Shown piece by piece: positions 44,800 through 53,630 of a stretch of 64,000 bases of DNA. The stretch covers positions 1,091,501-1,155,500 of the forward strand of contig NZ_CP136594.1 in assembly GCF_032852305.1 (NCBI RefSeq), written 5' to 3'. The notes beneath the pieces were generated by a model. The model worked only from the letters and a program-made list of their open reading frames with translations, did no database searches and was not told the DNA's origin. Position numbers and translations under genes: made by a program. The DNA comes from Parasphingorhabdus sp. SCSIO 66989. GTDB lineage: Bacteria; Pseudomonadota; Alphaproteobacteria; Sphingomonadales; Sphingomonadaceae. Numbering within the stretch: position 1 is the stretch's first letter; the number at the start of each line of letters is the position of its first letter.

Positions 44800-47010
44800 T
44801 TAATTTCCTGCGCTGTTCTCCTCTGCGCTTTCCGCTTCGGCCACAGTCCGCCCCCATTCAGCACGGTTGATGACATAGCCGCGGATCGTTTCGATCTCGT
44901 CCTTGCTCATCACCGGTTCAAAGGCGACCATACCATTTTGGCTGAGCGCACCGTCATGGACGATGGATTGCCATGTCTCTTTATCGCCCAGCACGCCGGA
45001 GCGGCGCAGATCGGGCAGGACCCCGCCGCCCACAGCATTGTCGCCATGGCAGACCAGGCAATAGCGCAGATAAAGCTGACGCCCCTCGGCAATTTGTGGT
45101 TCGGTGGCGAATTGCTCGGGGATTTTGCTCCAGTCAGGCGTATCGGCTGGCGGCAAGTCGGGTAGGGTGGATTTGCCGCCCAGCTTCATCACGATCAGCC
45201 GCGGGATATTGGGCACCGGATTGGCCGCGCCACCGGCAGGTCCGGCGACCAGCGGAAATGCGCCGCCCTTGCTGGTGAGAAAGGCGATATGCTGCTCGCC
45301 ATCGACCAAAAACGTCGATGCACCGCCAAGTATGCCCGACTGGCTGTCCCAGGACCAGAGCTGCTCGCCGGTCTTGGCGTCATAGGCACGCATTTCGCCC
45401 AATGATGTCCCCTGAAACACCAGTCCGCCCGCGGTGGTCATCGTGCCGCCATTCCATGGCGTCTGATGGTCGACAGTCCAGGCGACCTCGCCCTTGGCGG
45501 GATCATAGGCCACCAACTGTCCGGTCGTAGCGGCAATCGCGGCTTTCATAAAATTGATGTCATCGGGCATCGAGATGGCTTCATTGCTGCCGCCGGTATT
45601 GAAGCCGAGTGACTTGCGCTGGCCGTCCAACTCGGTCAGCGGCGCGAGATAGCCCGATGCGATCTTCTGCGCCGGGATATAGACCAGCCCGGCCTCGGGA
45701 TTATAGCTCATCGGATGCCAATTATGCGCACCGAGCGCCGAGGGCAGCGAGACAAACAGCTCACCGGTCTTGTAGAAACGTGCCGCCGGATTCTCGATCG
45801 GGCGGCCGGTCTCCATGTCATAGCCCTCGGCCCAGTTAATCCCCTCGATAAACGGATTGGCCGAGATCAGCGAACCATCGGTGCGGTCGATGACGAAGAA
45901 AAAGCCGTTTTTCGGCGCCTGCATCAGCACCTTGCGTTCCTCGCCCTCGATAGTCAGATCAGCGAGAATGATCGGCTGGGTCGCGGTAAAGTCCCATGTC
46001 TCGGCTGGCGTCTCCTGATAGTGCCAGAGATATTCGCCGCTATCGGGTTTTAGCGCCACGACCGAGGACAGGAACAGATTATCGCCTTCGCCATTGGAGC
46101 GCAGGCCATGGTTCCACGGATTGCCATTGCCGACGCCGATATAGAGCTGGTCGAGCTCATGGTCATAGACAATCGCGTCCCATACGGTGCCGCCACCGCC
46201 CGATTCCTTCCATTCACCGGCATCGGACCAGGTGCGTGCGGCTGCCTGCTGCATCACCTCATCACTCGCCGCGCCATCGGGTTCGCCATCGGGGTTGGGC
46301 ACGGTGTAGAAGCGCCATTTCATATTGCCGTTTTCGATATCGTAAGCGCTGATATAGCCGCGCACGCCAAATTCGGCGCCGCCATTGCCGATCAGCACCA
46401 TATCCTTCACCACACGCGGCGCGCCGGTGATGGTATAGGGCTTGGATTGATCGGTGGTCTGCTTCGACCACAGCCGCGCGCCGGTGCCAGCATCGAGCGC
46501 GATCAACCGCCCGTCGAGCGTGCCGACAAATACCTTGCCCTGATAGACCGCAACACCGCGATTGACGACATCGCAACAGGCATTCACCGCGACCTTTTTG
46601 TCGACCTCGGGATCAAAGCTCCACAATGTTTCGCCATTGCGGGCATCAACCGCCATCACCTTGGACCATGCGGTGGAGATGTAGATAATGCCATCGACCA
46701 CCACCGGCGTGGCTTCCTGGCCACGCGCATCGGGCAGGTCGACATGGAATATCAGTCCCAGTTCGCTGACATTCTCGGTATTGATCTGTTTCAGCGGGCT
46801 ATAGCGCTGCTCATCATAGCTAAAGCCGATAGCGGCCCAGTTGCTGCCATCGCCACCGGTCTTGAGATATTCGCCATCGACCATGGTGCTGCCGACGGTT
46901 TTTTCCGTGCCACCGCCGTCACTGTTGAGCTGTTCGCAAGCGCCCAATGTAAGGGGCAGCGCTATTGCTGCGGCCACCATACCGATCTGGTTCCAGCCTC
47001 TTATGGCCAT
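44800..47010 (-). CDS. Lipid-anchored PQQ quinohaemoprotein alcohol dehydrogenase
   Basis: Periplasmic alcohol oxidation, electrons passing from PQQ to an attached cytochrome c. After a lipoprotein signal (ALPLTLGAC) comes the eight-bladed PQQ propeller: WAAIGFSYDEQRYSPL, VNACCDVV with the vicinal Cys disulfide, TGAPRVV, SGGGGTVWDAIVYD, AETWDFTATQP with the catalytic Asp, LGAHNWHPMSYNP and GGLVFQGTSLGEMRAYD. A C-terminal cytochrome c follows with YCLVCHGDNA (CxxCH) and a downstream MVAFEPVMS Met ligand. The ATG at 47010 follows GGGAGA. Membrane anchoring of the type II enzyme through a lipid is a mild oddity. No PQQ synthesis genes are in the window. Confidence 0.9.
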   Translation of the reverse strand: MAIRGWNQIGMVAAAIALPLTLGACEQLNSDGGGTEKTVGSTMVDGEYLKTGGDGSNWAAIGFSYDEQRYSPLKQINTENVSELGLIFHVDLPDARGQEATPVVVDGIIYISTAWSKVMAVDARNGETLWSFDPEVDKKVAVNACCDVVNRGVAVYQGKVFVGTLDGRLIALDAGTGARLWSKQTTDQSKPYTITGAPRVVKDMVLIGNGGAEFGVRGYISAYDIENGNMKWRFYTVPNPDGEPDGAASDEVMQQAAARTWSDAGEWKESGGGGTVWDAIVYDHELDQLYIGVGNGNPWNHGLRSNGEGDNLFLSSVVALKPDSGEYLWHYQETPAETWDFTATQPIILADLTIEGEERKVLMQAPKNGFFFVIDRTDGSLISANPFIEGINWAEGYDMETGRPIENPAARFYKTGELFVSLPSALGAHNWHPMSYNPEAGLVYIPAQKIASGYLAPLTELDGQRKSLGFNTGGSNEAISMPDDINFMKAAIAATTGQLVAYDPAKGEVAWTVDHQTPWNGGTMTTAGGLVFQGTSLGEMRAYDAKTGEQLWSWDSQSGILGGASTFLVDGEQHIAFLTSKGGAFPLVAGPAGGAANPVPNIPRLIVMKLGGKSTLPDLPPADTPDWSKIPEQFATEPQIAEGRQLYLRYCLVCHGDNAVGGGVLPDLRRSGVLGDKETWQSIVHDGALSQNGMVAFEPVMSKDEIETIRGYVINRAEWGRTVAEAESAEENSAGN

Positions 47011-47080
47011 CGCATTCTCTCCCAATATCTTTTTACAAAGATTAGGCACAGTTGCGGGCTTGGGTCCAGTGGAAATAATA

Positions 47081-47189
47081 GCCCTCTCCCCTTCAGGGGA
47101 GAGGGTTGGGAGAGGGGGCTATCCAAATGGCACTGCGCCTGGACGACAGCCCCCTCCCTTAATCCCTCCCCTGAAGGGGAGGGAGACAT
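47081..47189. repeat. CTCCCC-type palindromic repeat
   Basis: GCCCTCTCCCC TTCA GGGGAGAGGGTTGGGAG at the left and CCCTCCCTTAATCCCTCCCC TGAA GGGGAGGGAG at the right, each a hairpin and both inverted to each other. It is nearly the same as the core at 57735-57842. It lies between the dehydrogenase and map genes. Confidence 0.8.
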
Positions 47190-47197
47190 GATTGTCA

Positions 47198-48025
47198 TCA
47201 ATAAGGCGGCTTATGCAATCCGGCAGGACTTTGCGTGAATATCTCGCAGCCATCTTCGGTGATGCCGATGCTATGCTCAAACTGGGCCGAGAGCGACTTG
47301 TCACGCGTCACCGCGGTCCAGCCATCGCTGAGAATCTTACCCGCCGGTTTACCGATATTGATCATCGGCTCGATGGTGAAGAACATCCCCGGACGCAATT
47401 CCGGTCCGGTGCCCGGTGTGCCGAGATGGACGACCTCAGGCTCGTCATGAAATACGCGCCCCAAACCATGGCCGCAAAAATCACGCACCACGCCATAGCG
47501 GTGCTTTTGCGCATGGCTCTGGATCGCATGGCCGATATCGCCGAGATGATTGCCCGGTTTCGCCTGTTCGATGCCCAGCATCAGGCACTCATAGGTCACA
47601 TCAACCAGCTTGCGCGCCTTTAGCGGCACATCGCCGACGAGAAACATGCGGCTGGTGTCGCCATGCCAGCCATCAACAATCGGCGTCACGTCGATATTGA
47701 CGATATCGCCGCTCTTCAGCTTCTTGTCGCCGGGGATGCCATGGCAGATGACATGGTTGATCGAGGTACAGCAGCTATGGGTATAGCCACGATAGCCGAG
47801 AGTCGCCGGAATACCGCCCTCGCGCAACATATGCTCGCGCACCAGATCGTCCAGTTCGCCGGTGGTGACACCGGGCACAACATGCGGCGCCAATGCGTCG
47901 AGTATTTCCGCCGCCAGTCGCCCGGCTTTGCGCATACCGTCGAAACCGGCTGCATCGTGCAATTTGATCGTGCCATCGCGGACCGGCATCGGGCCGTCCG
48001 CAGCCAAGGGTGCATATTCAGTCAT
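47198..48025 (-). CDS. map: Methionine aminopeptidase, type I
   Basis: Removes N-terminal Met from new proteins; needs two metal ions. Signs are LGYRGYTHSCCTSINHVICHGIPG, GDIVNIDVTPIVDGWHGDTSRMF (both metal Asp residues), RDFCGHGLGRVFHDEP (metal His) and the C-terminal FTIEPMINIG and QFEHSIGITEDG (metal Glu residues). The 275-residue length includes an N-terminal extension of about 20 residues. It is divergent from the CinA-type gene with a 64-bp gap. Confidence 0.96.
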   Translation of the reverse strand: MTEYAPLAADGPMPVRDGTIKLHDAAGFDGMRKAGRLAAEILDALAPHVVPGVTTGELDDLVREHMLREGGIPATLGYRGYTHSCCTSINHVICHGIPGDKKLKSGDIVNIDVTPIVDGWHGDTSRMFLVGDVPLKARKLVDVTYECLMLGIEQAKPGNHLGDIGHAIQSHAQKHRYGVVRDFCGHGLGRVFHDEPEVVHLGTPGTGPELRPGMFFTIEPMINIGKPAGKILSDGWTAVTRDKSLSAQFEHSIGITEDGCEIFTQSPAGLHKPPY

Positions 48026-48089
48026 GCTGGCCGATATAGAGGATGTTATCCCACTTTGCGAGTGCCATTGTCTCCGCTATGAGACGGGC

Positions 48090-48857
48090 ATGACGAGCAC
48101 AAAAATCTGGACCGCCGGGATGGTGGTTATCGGCGATGAAATCCTTTCCGGACGAACGCAGGACAAGAATGTCGCGCAACTGGCCAAATGGCTGAATGTG
48201 CAAGGCATTCGTCTCGCCGAAGTGCGAGTGGTCTCGGATGACGAGGCGGCGATTGTCGAGGCGGTCAACACGCTGCGCGCGCGCAATGATTATCTGTTTA
48301 CTACCGGCGGTATCGGCCCGACGCATGATGATATCACTGTGGATGCAATCTCCGTGGCGCTCGGCGTTGATGTGGTGGTGCATCCCAAGGCCAAGGCGGT
48401 GCTGGAGGCCTATTATGCCGATAAGGGCGGGGTGACCGAGGCGCGATTGCGCATGGCGCGGGTGCCCGATGGCGCGGAGCTGATCGAGAATCGCATGTCC
48501 GGCGCGCCGGGGATTCGCCGTGGCAATATCTTTATCATGGCCGGGGTGCCGCATATCATGGCGGGGATGCTCGATGCGCTCACCGGCACATTGGAAGGCG
48601 GCGCGCCGTTGATATCCGAGACGCTGGGCTGCTGGACGGCGGAAAGCGAAGTCGCCAATCTGCTCGGCGAAGTGGTGAAGGCCTATCCCGACTGCCAGAT
48701 TGGCAGCTATCCCTTTTTCCGCGAGGGCCGGGTGGGTGCAAATTTTGTCATACGCTGCACCGATGCCGAGCAACTGGCGCGCTGTGTAGGGGAGCTAAGC
48801 ACAAAGCTGGACGCAGCGGGCTACCCGGTGACGCCCGGTGGGATTGCTTTGCGGTAA
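48090..48857 (+). CDS. CinA/MoaB-type molybdopterin-binding domain protein
   Basis: A 255-residue protein of the competence/damage-inducible CinA N-terminal family. Motifs: GMVVIGDEILSGRTQDKN, the GGIGPTHDDITVDAISVALG signature (shown in part: TTGGIGPTHDD), RMARVPDGAELIENRMSGAPG and FIMAGVPHIMAGML. The C-terminal pyrimidine-nucleotide amidase domain of full CinA is missing, as in many short homologues. The role is unclear (nucleotide pyrophosphatase-like in full CinA). The start is the ATG at 48090; the frame runs open further upstream through the map gene on the other strand. Confidence 0.9.
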   Translation: MTSTKIWTAGMVVIGDEILSGRTQDKNVAQLAKWLNVQGIRLAEVRVVSDDEAAIVEAVNTLRARNDYLFTTGGIGPTHDDITVDAISVALGVDVVVHPKAKAVLEAYYADKGGVTEARLRMARVPDGAELIENRMSGAPGIRRGNIFIMAGVPHIMAGMLDALTGTLEGGAPLISETLGCWTAESEVANLLGEVVKAYPDCQIGSYPFFREGRVGANFVIRCTDAEQLARCVGELSTKLDAAGYPVTPGGIALR

Positions 48858-48869
48858 GACATTATAGCC

Positions 48870-48976
48870 CTCTCTCCTTTAGGGAGAGACATAGTTACTA
48901 AGCCAAGCGAAGGCGCTTAGACTTGGGATCTATTAAATCTGATGAGTCGCTTTTCCAATGCAGGTTCCTATTAATT
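48870..48976. repeat. Degenerate CTCCCC-type repeat remnant
   Basis: CCCTCTCTCCTTTAGGGAGAGA and CAAGCGAAGGCGCTTAG form short hairpins. They are pieces of the families at 30.5 and 47.1 kb. No gene is seen. Confidence 0.5.
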
Positions 48977-49133
48977 CGTCGGCCCCGCGCAGGCGGGGCC
49001 AGGGCTATGGTTTCACGCAACGACGCAAAGACGCAAAGACGCGAAGAGGTCGTGCAAATAGGAACCTTCTTTGCGCCTTCGCGTCTTTGCGTGAGTCTAA
49101 AAAAGCCTAGGCCCCGCCTGCGCGGGGCCGACG
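48977..49133. repeat. GTCGGCCCCGC palindromic element, copy A3
   Basis: CGTCGGCCCCGCGCAGGCGGGGCC at the left is itself a hairpin (GGCCCCGC/GCGGGGCC), and CTAGGCCCCGCCTGCGCGGGGCCGACG mirrors it at the right. The arm TCACGCAACG ACGCAAAG ACGCAAAG ACGCGAAG (8-base period) is answered by CTTTGCGC CTTCGCGT CTTTGCGTGA. This is the most regular copy. Confidence 0.9.
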
Positions 49134-49198
49134 ATAACAGATATCACTGGATAATAGATCCTGAGCCCGGTCGCAGCGGGATGGGCAAGTTTGTGAGA

Positions 49199-49516
49199 TC
49201 AATCCTCAGGCGCAATTGCCACTTTCAGACCCGCCAGATCATCTGTCATCGTAATCTGACAGCTCAACCGCGATTGGTCATTGCGGTGGTCGGAGCTTTC
49301 CAGAAGATCGTCCTCATCCTCGTCCATTGCGGGCAGCTTGTCGATAAAGGCCTCGTCAACATGGACATGGCAGGTGGCGCAAGAGCAGCAGCCACCACAG
49401 AGCGCCAGCAGTTCGTCAAAGCCATTGTCGCGAATGGCTTCCATAACCGACAGTCCGGCTTCGGCCTCAACGGCTTTTTCATTTCCGGCGCGGTCGACAA
49501 CAATCAATTCTGGCAT
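49199..49516 (-). CDS. Adrenodoxin-type [2Fe-2S] ferredoxin
   Basis: Small electron carrier (105 residues) with the vertebrate/bacterial adrenodoxin pattern: [18 protein letters not shown], where the ligand cysteines are at about 40, 46 and 49, and the fourth in RLSCQI near 85. The acidic stretch [12 protein letters not shown] fits partner docking. An additional Cys (CGGCC) lies in the binding loop. It may serve P450-type or iron-sulfur assembly partners; the ferredoxin reductase at 9.3 kb is a possible donor, but they are far apart. ATG start, monocistronic, with a repeat on its downstream side. Confidence 0.92.
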   Translation of the reverse strand: MPELIVVDRAGNEKAVEAEAGLSVMEAIRDNGFDELLALCGGCCSCATCHVHVDEAFIDKLPAMDEDEDDLLESSDHRNDQSRLSCQITMTDDLAGLKVAIAPED

Positions 49517-49664
49517 AATCTGGTTACCCCGTTATCACATTGGCAAAAGAATGGCCGCCCGATGACGAGCGGCTTTGGCGTGGATATGTCGTTCCATGCC
49601 GCTTTTTGCAAGGGTGTTTGGCAGCGCCACCAGCGCGCATGATGCAGAGAATAGACGAGACGAT

Positions 49665-50282
49665 ATGGGATTAAGCACCGAGCAGTTACGTAATGGCATT
49701 GACAGCATCGCCGCTGTCGAGCCGGGAATTGCCCGCGCGCTTGATCTGGTGGGCTATCCCGAACCGCGTCTGCGCCCCACCGGCTATGCAACGCTGCTGC
49801 GCACCATAGTCGGCCAGCAAGTCAGCGTCGCCGCTGCCGCATCAGTGTGGAACAAGCTGGAAGGCTTGCTGGGTGAGGACTGCCCGCCCGATGCGCTGAT
49901 TGCGCAGGATTTTGATGCCCTGCGCGGCTGCGGCCTGTCACGGCAGAAACAGGGCTATGCCCGATCGCTGGCAGAATTGGTGATGTCGGGTGCGGTCAAC
50001 CTCGATGCTCTGCCCGATGATGACGAAACCGCGATTGCTGAACTCACCCAGATCAAAGGCATTGGCCGCTGGTCGGCAGAGATTTATCTGCTGTTTGCGG
50101 TTGGGCGACCCGATATCTGGCCTGCGGGCGATCTGGCGGTGCAGGCCGGGATTGGCAAGATACTGGGATTGGATGAGCGCCCGTCGGAGAAAGAAACCCG
50201 CGCGCTGGCTGATCCCTGGTCACCCCATCGCGGCAGCATCGCGATTTTGACTTGGCATTGCTATAATAATGCGGCGTTGTAG
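49665..50282 (+). CDS. DNA-3-methyladenine glycosylase (AlkA-type HhH-GPD)
   Basis: Base-excision repair enzyme for alkylated purines. The 205-residue protein has the fold's core: LLRTIVGQQVSVAAAASVWNKL, GLSRQKQGYARSLAE, the helix-hairpin-helix TQIKGIGRWSAEIYLLFAVG and the catalytic Asp in WPAGDLAVQAG. The N-terminal domain of E. coli AlkA is missing, as in the Mag1-like short forms. The start is the ATG at 49665; the frame is open further upstream (49575) over the ferredoxin promoter. It is divergent from the ferredoxin gene. Confidence 0.91.
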   Translation: MGLSTEQLRNGIDSIAAVEPGIARALDLVGYPEPRLRPTGYATLLRTIVGQQVSVAAAASVWNKLEGLLGEDCPPDALIAQDFDALRGCGLSRQKQGYARSLAELVMSGAVNLDALPDDDETAIAELTQIKGIGRWSAEIYLLFAVGRPDIWPAGDLAVQAGIGKILGLDERPSEKETRALADPWSPHRGSIAILTWHCYNNAAL

Positions 50283-50299
50283 GGACCTAATTTTCATTT

Positions 50300-50585
50300 C
50301 GTCGGCCCCGCGCAGGCGGGGCCTAGGTTTTTTTAGAGTCGATTTCATTTACAATTGATCGTCATTGCGAGGAGCGAAGCGACGCGGCAATCCAGAGCAG
50401 GCGCGTGTTGCCCTGGATTGCTTCGCTACGCTCGCAATGACGTGTTTCAAGCTAAGTGAAAAACAGTCTAGAATTTCACACAAAGCCACAAAGCCACAAA
50501 GCCACTAAGATGTTCTAACGCCTTCGTGCCTTTGTGGCTTTGTGTGAGTCAATTAAGCCCTGGCCCCGCCTGCGCGGGGCCGACG
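50300..50585. repeat. GTCGGCCCCGC palindromic element, copy A4, with nested repeat
   Basis: CGTCGGCCCCGCGCAGGCGGGGCC at the left, mirrored by GGCCCCGCCTGCGCGGGGCCGACG at the right. The octamer arm here is CCACAAAG in four units (50480-50510), answered by CTTCGTGC CTTTGTGG CTTTGTGTGA. Between the left end and the arm lies a different complete palindrome (50360-50442). It fills the 318-bp gap between the glycosylase and the next gene. Confidence 0.85.
50360..50442. repeat. CGTCATTGCGAGG palindrome nested in A4
   Basis: CGTCATTGCGAGGAGCGAAGCG at the left is inverted as CGCTACGCTCGCAATGACG at the right, with GGCAATCCAG / CTGGATTGC as inner arms. It is a separate repeat family, inserted in or captured by copy A4. 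Confidence 0.8.
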
Positions 50586-50601
50586 GAATGATAGCATAGC
50601 T

Positions 50602-51135
50602 CTAATCCGGCGCATTCGCCGCGACCCGCACACCTGGGTTTAATCGCCGTACCTCACGCAAAAAGCTTTTCGGCTTTTTCCAGTAATTGGTTTTCGGGTT
50701 GGTCTTCAGTCCCAATGTCTGCGCTACCTCGGCGACGAAATGCACGCAATTATGCTTGTTGAGATTATAGCTTTTCTGCGGCCAGTCGCGCCATTCGACC
50801 ATTTTGGCGATTACCGCATAATATTGCCGGTCGCTCAGCACCATGGAGAAATGCGCATCGCTATTGGCGACATATTTGGGCTTGCTGGTCTCGATCTTGC
50901 CCTTGACGGAGCCGAACAGGATGTTGGGCGAGACATTGACGGCGGTAAAGCCGTAATTGATGTCCACTTTGTCTCCGGTGGAATCGAGCGTGCCTTTCAG
51001 CACCACAAAGGCGTGCGGGAAGCTGCTACCAAAGTCATGGCTGTAAAAGGTGATGGTGACGGCGGCCTGCGCCGCGCTGGCCCAGAACAGCAGCGGCGCG
51101 ATGAGAATGACGCAAAAGGCGCGAATGGAAAGCAT
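50602..51135 (-). CDS. Secreted papain-fold-like protein (NlpC/LRAT type), uncharacterised
   Basis: A 177-residue exported protein. After a signal peptide ending AAQA, the mature part starts with FYSHDFGSSFPHAFVVLKG and later has NLNKHNCVHFVAEVAQTLG. His before the sheet and Cys at the start of a helix (HNCVHF) is the order of permuted NlpC/P60 and LRAT-type thiol hydrolases, where His precedes Cys. Catalysis is thus likely; the substrate is unknown. The ATG directly abuts the stop of the ABC permease gene (TAGATG), so it is co-transcribed with the transporter. The class assignment is inference. Confidence 0.6.
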   Translation of the reverse strand: MLSIRAFCVILIAPLLFWASAAQAAVTITFYSHDFGSSFPHAFVVLKGTLDSTGDKVDINYGFTAVNVSPNILFGSVKGKIETSKPKYVANSDAHFSMVLSDRQYYAVIAKMVEWRDWPQKSYNLNKHNCVHFVAEVAQTLGLKTNPKTNYWKKPKSFLREVRRLNPGVRVAANAPD

Positions 51136-52686
51136 CTATAACCCCAGTTCCTGTCTTAACCAGCGCGCGGCCTCTGACGGGCTTTGCTTGTCCTCATCCC
51201 GGTCAACGCGATAATTGGCGGCGCGCATTTTCTCAACCGGAATTGCGCCGATCAGAGGCTTCAGCGCCGCCACCAGTTTCGCATCCTCGCGGCGCTTGCC
51301 GGTCAGCATCAGCATCGCATCATAGCTGGGTACCGCGCCTTCGGGATCGCTCAAAACCACGAAGTTATAGGCGGCAACCCGACCATCGGAAGAAAAGGCG
51401 GAAATAACGTCTGCCTGACCGCTGGAGAGCGCGCGATACATAAAGGTCGGTTCAAAGGCGCGCTCTTCCTTGAACCGCAAGGGATAGGCGGCTTTGACCG
51501 CCTTCCATTCAGGCCTTTCAAGGAACTCCAGATCGGTGCCGAAGGTGAATTGTGGTGACACGCGCGCCAGATCATCAAGGCTCTCCAGCCCCAGACGCTC
51601 GGCATCCTCAGGGCGCACGGCAAAGGCATAGGTGTTCTCAAAACCCAGCGCGCCGACCAGCAGCGTGCCATGCTCGCTATCGACCCAGCTGGTGATTTCT
51701 TCCAGCATTTCGCCGCGTGGCTTGCGGTCGGTGCGCTCCATCTCATTGGTCCAGATGGTTCCGGCATAATCGACCGAAATATCGACATCGCCATTGGCCA
51801 CCGCCTGGAACAGCACCGCCGATCCAAGCCCCTCACGATATTCCACCGCATAGCCGGCTTCTTCCAGCCTCTGACCGACAACGCGGGCGAGAATATATTG
51901 CTCGGAAAAACGCTTTGTACCGATAACAATAGTATTGGCATCATCGCCGCCGCCACGCGGCAGCAGCGCCACGACCAGCCCAAGCGCCAACAGACCCAGT
52001 CCGGTCCATATCCGCCAGCGGCTGCGATGAGCGATGCCATATTCGACCATGCCGAGCAGGGTGTCGACAAGAATGGCCAACGCCGCCGAAGACAGGCATC
52101 CGGCAAGCACCAGCGACCAGTTTTGCGTTTGCAACCCGGCAAAGATCAGATCGCCCAGGCTCGGTTGGCCAACCGTGGTGGAGAGGGTTGCTGCGCCGAT
52201 GGTCCAGACTGATGCAGTGCGGATACCGGCCATAATGGTGGGGGCAGCGAGCGGTGCCTCGACCAGCCGCAGTTTCTGCGCCGAGGTCATACCGATGCCG
52301 TCAGCGGCTTCGGTGAGCGCAGGGTCCACCGCATGCAGCCCGGTCACCGCATTTCTCAGGATCGGCAGCAATGCATAGAGGATCAGCGCCAGTAGTGAGG
52401 GCAGAAACCCAAGCGGTGTGATGATATCGCCGAGCAGTGTATTGAGCACCAACAGCAGCGGATAGAAGAGCGCCAGCAAAGCCAGCGCCGGGATCGTCTG
52501 GATCAGGCTGGCAAAGCTGAGCGCTATACGCGCCACCACCGGACTGCGCGCGGCCCAGACGGCGAGCGGCAGCGCAATAACCAGCCCCAGCGCCAGCGCG
52601 GAAAATGCCAGTTGGATATGCTCGGCAAGCAATTCGGGCACGCGGCCAAAGCTCTCAATAAAAGCCTCGCCAAACAGATCGCTCAT
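51136..52686 (-). CDS. Glycine betaine/choline-type ABC permease fused to substrate-binding domain
   Basis: Inner-membrane osmolyte importer subunit of 516 residues. Residues about 20-210 are a BPD-type permease with several helices (LPLAVWAARSPVV, AADGIGMTSAQKL with the coupling EAA-like loop, AAPTIMAGIRTASVWTIG). After a further helix (WTGLGLLALGLVVALL), residues 240-515 are an OpuAC-type binding domain (VIGTKRFSEQYILARV, DISVDYAGTIWTNE, TFGTDLEF, GQADVISAFSSDGRVAAY). Such fusions are known for OpuC/ProX-like systems. ATGA overlap with the ATPase gene upstream. The binding domain lies periplasmic, attached to the pore. Confidence 0.92.
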   Translation of the reverse strand: MSDLFGEAFIESFGRVPELLAEHIQLAFSALALGLVIALPLAVWAARSPVVARIALSFASLIQTIPALALLALFYPLLLVLNTLLGDIITPLGFLPSLLALILYALLPILRNAVTGLHAVDPALTEAADGIGMTSAQKLRLVEAPLAAPTIMAGIRTASVWTIGAATLSTTVGQPSLGDLIFAGLQTQNWSLVLAGCLSSAALAILVDTLLGMVEYGIAHRSRWRIWTGLGLLALGLVVALLPRGGGDDANTIVIGTKRFSEQYILARVVGQRLEEAGYAVEYREGLGSAVLFQAVANGDVDISVDYAGTIWTNEMERTDRKPRGEMLEEITSWVDSEHGTLLVGALGFENTYAFAVRPEDAERLGLESLDDLARVSPQFTFGTDLEFLERPEWKAVKAAYPLRFKEERAFEPTFMYRALSSGQADVISAFSSDGRVAAYNFVVLSDPEGAVPSYDAMLMLTGKRREDAKLVAALKPLIGAIPVEKMRAANYRVDRDEDKQSPSEAARWLRQELGL

Positions 52687-53498
52687 GATGCGGCCTGTCC
52701 ATTGGCCAGCGCCGCACGCCGCGCTTCAACCAGCTTTTCCGCCTGACCGCGCGGCACCGCAACCAGTTCTTCGGCTTCCGGCCCGCAACCACCCGCCAGC
52801 AATTCCCCCGGCGTCGCATCGGCGGCGATGCGCCCGCCCGCCATCACCCAGATGCGGTCGGCGACCAGCAGGGCCTCGGCCATATCATGCGTCACCATGA
52901 TGGTGGTCAGCCCCATATCATCATGCAACCGACGATATTCATGCGCCAGCAGTTCCCGCGTCACAGGGTCGAGGGCGCCAAAGGGTTCATCCATCAGCAT
53001 CAGCCCCGGCTTGCCCGCCAGCGCCCTCGCGACACCGACACGTTGTTGCTGACCACCGGAAAGCTGATCGGGCATCCGGCTGGCAAAGTCTGTGGGCAGA
53101 TCAACAAGGGTCAGCAATTCGGCAATATCCTGTGCCGACAAAGGCTCATCGCCCGCCAGCTTCGGCCCGATGCCGATATTCTGGGCGATGGTCATATGCG
53201 GGAACAGGCCGATATTCTGAAACACATAGCCAATGGCGCGGCGCAATGTGTGCGCGTCCTGCGTAGTGATATCTTCACCGCCAATGTGCACATTGCCCTT
53301 GCTCGGTTCGATCAGGCGGTTGGTCATCTTCAGCAGCGTCGACTTGCCCGACCCCGACGCGCCGACCAGCGCCACTAATGTCCCCGGCGCAATGTCTATG
53401 TCCAACGGCGCGACAGCGGTGGTTTCGCCATAATATTTGGCAAGTCCCTGATAAGCGATAGCGGGGCCGCGCGCCGTAGCGGCAGTGTCGGTGTTCAT
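52683..53498 (-). CDS. ABC transporter ATP-binding subunit (osmoprotectant type)
   Basis: Energises the permease-binding fusion downstream. Domain landmarks: Walker A GASGSGKST, Q-loop YVFQNIGLFPHM, signature LSGGQQQRVGVARAL, Walker B LMLMDEPFGALD and H-loop MVTHDMAEAL. The CBS pair of OpuCA/ProV is absent: the sequence ends soon after the ATPase core, so osmotic gating must come from elsewhere. The start at 53498 is preferred; a TTG at 53522 is possible. First gene of the three-gene operon ATPase, permease-binder, NlpC/LRAT-like protein. Confidence 0.9.
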   Translation of the reverse strand: MNTDTAATARGPAIAYQGLAKYYGETTAVAPLDIDIAPGTLVALVGASGSGKSTLLKMTNRLIEPSKGNVHIGGEDITTQDAHTLRRAIGYVFQNIGLFPHMTIAQNIGIGPKLAGDEPLSAQDIAELLTLVDLPTDFASRMPDQLSGGQQQRVGVARALAGKPGLMLMDEPFGALDPVTRELLAHEYRRLHDDMGLTTIMVTHDMAEALLVADRIWVMAGGRIAADATPGELLAGGCGPEAEELVAVPRGQAEKLVEARRAALANGQAAS

Positions 53499-53630
53499 GC
53501 TGATGGTGTTGGCCCCCGGCAAGTCATGGTCCAGCTATAGCCATTGCGAGCGCGGTTTGGCCAGCCTATAGCGGGCAGAAGCTATTGACACAGATGTAAA
53601 GACTGTGACGGTCAGGAGAGGAAACCGAAC

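Noticed and set aside
46108-47238. 376-codon plus-strand open frame opposite the quinohaemoprotein gene
   Set aside because: Complement of a gene with clear PQQ and cytochrome motifs; no support for coding.
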